From NCBI GenBank assembly GCA_964511425.1, contig CAZEFI010000074.1:1-6519 (forward strand): a stretch of 6,519 nt of DNA, read 5' to 3'. Under the pieces are notes generated by a model. That model did not search any database. It saw only the letters and a list, made by a program, of their open reading frames with translations, and was not told the origin of the DNA. Below, one piece after another: positions 5,367-6,519 of the stretch; within the stretch, counting starts at the first letter, position 1; each line of letters starts with the position of its first letter. The translations under genes were made by a program, and so were the position numbers. Source of the stretch: Bin55 sp964511425. Lineage in GTDB: Bacteria; Pseudomonadota; Gammaproteobacteria; Pseudomonadales; Azotimanducaceae.

Positions 5367-6519
5367 CGACATTGAATTTCTGTTACCATTGCGGAACGCA
5401 GACAAAGACCAGCGAAGAGTTGTTGGGCGAACAACAAAACTACTGCATCAATTGTGGTACTCGATTGCAATTTTATCTGCCTTACGACTCAGTGGAATCG
5501 TGGATGGACAACCTTTCGTCAGAAGAGGAGCAGATCGTTGATGAAATCGAACAAGAGATGGACTCAGGGTACGTCATTTCTCATAACCGACTGTTTGAGC
5601 ATGAGAAATGCAGGATATCGGAAAGACGATGGAAGATTGAGTACTTCCACAGTGAATTCGATAAACAGTTCGACAGACTAAAACTGGGAGATCGTGAACA
5701 GTTCAAATCCTACGTGAAACAACTTGCGCGACGAATGGATCCGACAACCCACAAGCAGGTTAAACAACTCCGCGCTGCTAAATGGAAGACGTATCGGTTA
5801 AGAGTGAGTTATGACGTACGTGCGATCTTTCGGCTACTGAAGCGAGAAGATCAGAAATACATCAGATTTATCCTGATTGGAAAACAAGACCACTTCTTCG
5901 ATCTCTACAAACGAAAAATTTCTTCAAGTATCAAAGAGAGCGATAAATACTGTTCTCACTGTGGACACGAGGTTGTTCACTACGTTAAAGACGGTAGTTG
6001 GATCGATGAACTAGATCCCGAAGAAGAGGAGGAGAAACTACTTGAAGAAATCGAACTAGAAATCGACAATGGACACTTCCTCACCCATCAGCGACTATTT
6101 GGATGTCCTCCATCATTGAAAGAACCACAGTTAATTTGGGGAATCAAGTACAGCGAATGTTGGAACGAACGGCATCTATTTCACAATCTCTATGTTCAGG
6201 ATCAGAAAAGATTTTTGGAATATGTTGAGGAGCTAGTGGTAATGGAATCCCCTTTGGAACACATCGCCGTGAAAGAACTCACCAACAGACGAAATAGTTA
6301 TCGGCTCAAACTCAGTTCATTCGCCCGAGTGATCTTTAGTTTGGAGCAAGATGGCGACAGTCGATACATTAGATTTCTCAAATCAGGAAAAGAAGGCGAC
6401 GAATATCAGACTATCAACGGAAAATTTTGGCATACCCTTTCAAACTTCGACTATTGTTTGAAGTGCGGCGTGCTCTATCAAACCGAAGATCACTCGTGGA
6501 TGGATGTGCTAGAACCCGG
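5363..6519 (+). CDS. Multi-domain protein with tandem RelE/ParE-like toxin folds and zinc knuckles, C-terminus beyond window
   Basis: Open from ATG 5363 to the window edge (385 codons, no stop). Residues 1-35 hold two pairs, FCYHCG (C7, C10) and YCINCG (C28, C31), a possible complete four-Cys zinc ribbon. Then come two similar modules: SWMDNLSSEEE (46-56), EIEQEMDSG (61-69), HNRLF (74-78), RelE-like body 90-183; YCSHCG (C197, C200), SWIDELDPEEEEE (212-224), EIELEIDNG (229-237), HQRLF (242-246), RelE-like body about 259-350. YCLKCG (C365, C368) and SWMDVL open a third. The bodies show the RelE/ParE pattern: amphipathic helices, then LRAAKWKTYRLRVSYDVRAI (136-155), YIRF, and IGKQDHFFDLYKR (172-184). 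Against E. coli RelE, K52/K54 are Arg145/Arg147 in module 1 and Arg314/Lys316 in module 2, R61 is Arg153 and Arg322, Y87 is Tyr182 and Tyr348, and R81 is replaced by Gln175 and Glu344. Stand-alone RelE toxins are about 90 residues. I know no named family with this architecture. Confidence 0.88.
   Translation, partial: MTTLNFCYHCGTQTKTSEELLGEQQNYCINCGTRLQFYLPYDSVESWMDNLSSEEEQIVDEIEQEMDSGYVISHNRLFEHEKCRISERRWKIEYFHSEFDKQFDRLKLGDREQFKSYVKQLARRMDPTTHKQVKQLRAAKWKTYRLRVSYDVRAIFRLLKREDQKYIRFILIGKQDHFFDLYKRKISSSIKESDKYCSHCGHEVVHYVKDGSWIDELDPEEEEEKLLEEIELEIDNGHFLTHQRLFGCPPSLKEPQLIWGIKYSECWNERHLFHNLYVQDQKRFLEYVEELVVMESPLEHIAVKELTNRRNSYRLKLSSFARVIFSLEQDGDSRYIRFLKSGKEGDEYQTINGKFWHTLSNFDYCLKCGVLYQTEDHSWMDVLEP
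5441..5947 (+). repeat. Module 1 of the RelE/zinc-knuckle array
   Basis: 169 codons from YCINCG to the residue before the next knuckle. Order within the module: CxxCG, SWxDxL-EEE acidic helix, EIExExDxG, HxRLF, RelE-like body ending in the GK and Tyr positions. Period to module 2 is 507 nt. The RelE-like body here is the most canonical of the three. Confidence 0.85.
5948..6451 (+). repeat. Module 2 of the RelE/zinc-knuckle array
   Basis: 168 codons with the same order of landmarks as module 1. RLF, YRL and YIRF recur at offsets of 168-169 residues. The sequence is clearly diverged from module 1 outside the landmarks, so the duplication is not recent. Confidence 0.85.
6452..6519 (+). repeat. 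Start of module 3 of the array, cut by window edge
   Basis: YCLKCG followed by SWMDVLEP repeats the opening of modules 1 and 2, so the protein goes on for at least one more unit outside the window. Confidence 0.7.

Noticed and set aside
5284..5681. Two plus-strand frames of 75-85 codons
   Set aside because: Both overlap the two array genes out of frame, and neither shows the repeat landmarks.
5441..6519. CRISPR or short tandem DNA repeat
   Set aside because: The periodicity of about 505 nt is at the protein level with diverged DNA; there are no short identical repeats with spacers.

Overview
The window looks like part of a bacterial defence / toxin-antitoxin island on a draft or metagenomic scaffold. 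It contains a run of exactly 100 Ns at 4856-4955. GC is moderate by eye, codon use is mixed and CGA-tolerant, and intergenic spaces are short. All proteins are of bacterial type and free of introns. TGA acts as a normal stop: no long frame carries an internal TGA, and Trp is always TGG. No lineage can be named with confidence.

Left half, minus strand. Transcription runs from about 3884 down to 1. In that order lie: the N-terminal part of a Panacea-like/DUF488 fusion gene (3426-3884); an unrelated two-helix membrane protein (2942-3376); a decayed DUF488 tail (2738-2941); an intact Panacea-domain (DUF4065/SocA-like) antitoxin-type gene (2251-2700); a small conserved-looking soluble protein (1778-2179); and a large McrB-type ATPase with an EVE/PUA-like module (1664 to beyond position 1, C-terminus missing). 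The head, membrane gene and tail together look like a disrupted gene.

Right half, plus strand. A complete Fic-domain protein with the full HPFxDGNGRxxR motif (3946-4818) is followed by the assembly gap. After the gap come two coupled frames (4956-5366 and 5363 to beyond 6519). Both are built from a repeating module of about 168 residues: a CxxCG zinc knuckle, an acidic helical segment, an H-x-R-L-F motif, and a RelE/ParE-like toxin fold. At least three modules are present and a fourth begins at the window edge.

Working together (inference): the left arm carries a type IV restriction component and a probable Panacea toxin-antitoxin pair. The right arm carries a Fic enzyme and the tandem RelE/zinc-knuckle array. 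The array is the most unusual object here. RelE-family toxins are normally single-domain proteins of about 90 residues; here they are concatenated with zinc knuckles and acidic segments that could act as built-in antitoxins or targeting modules.
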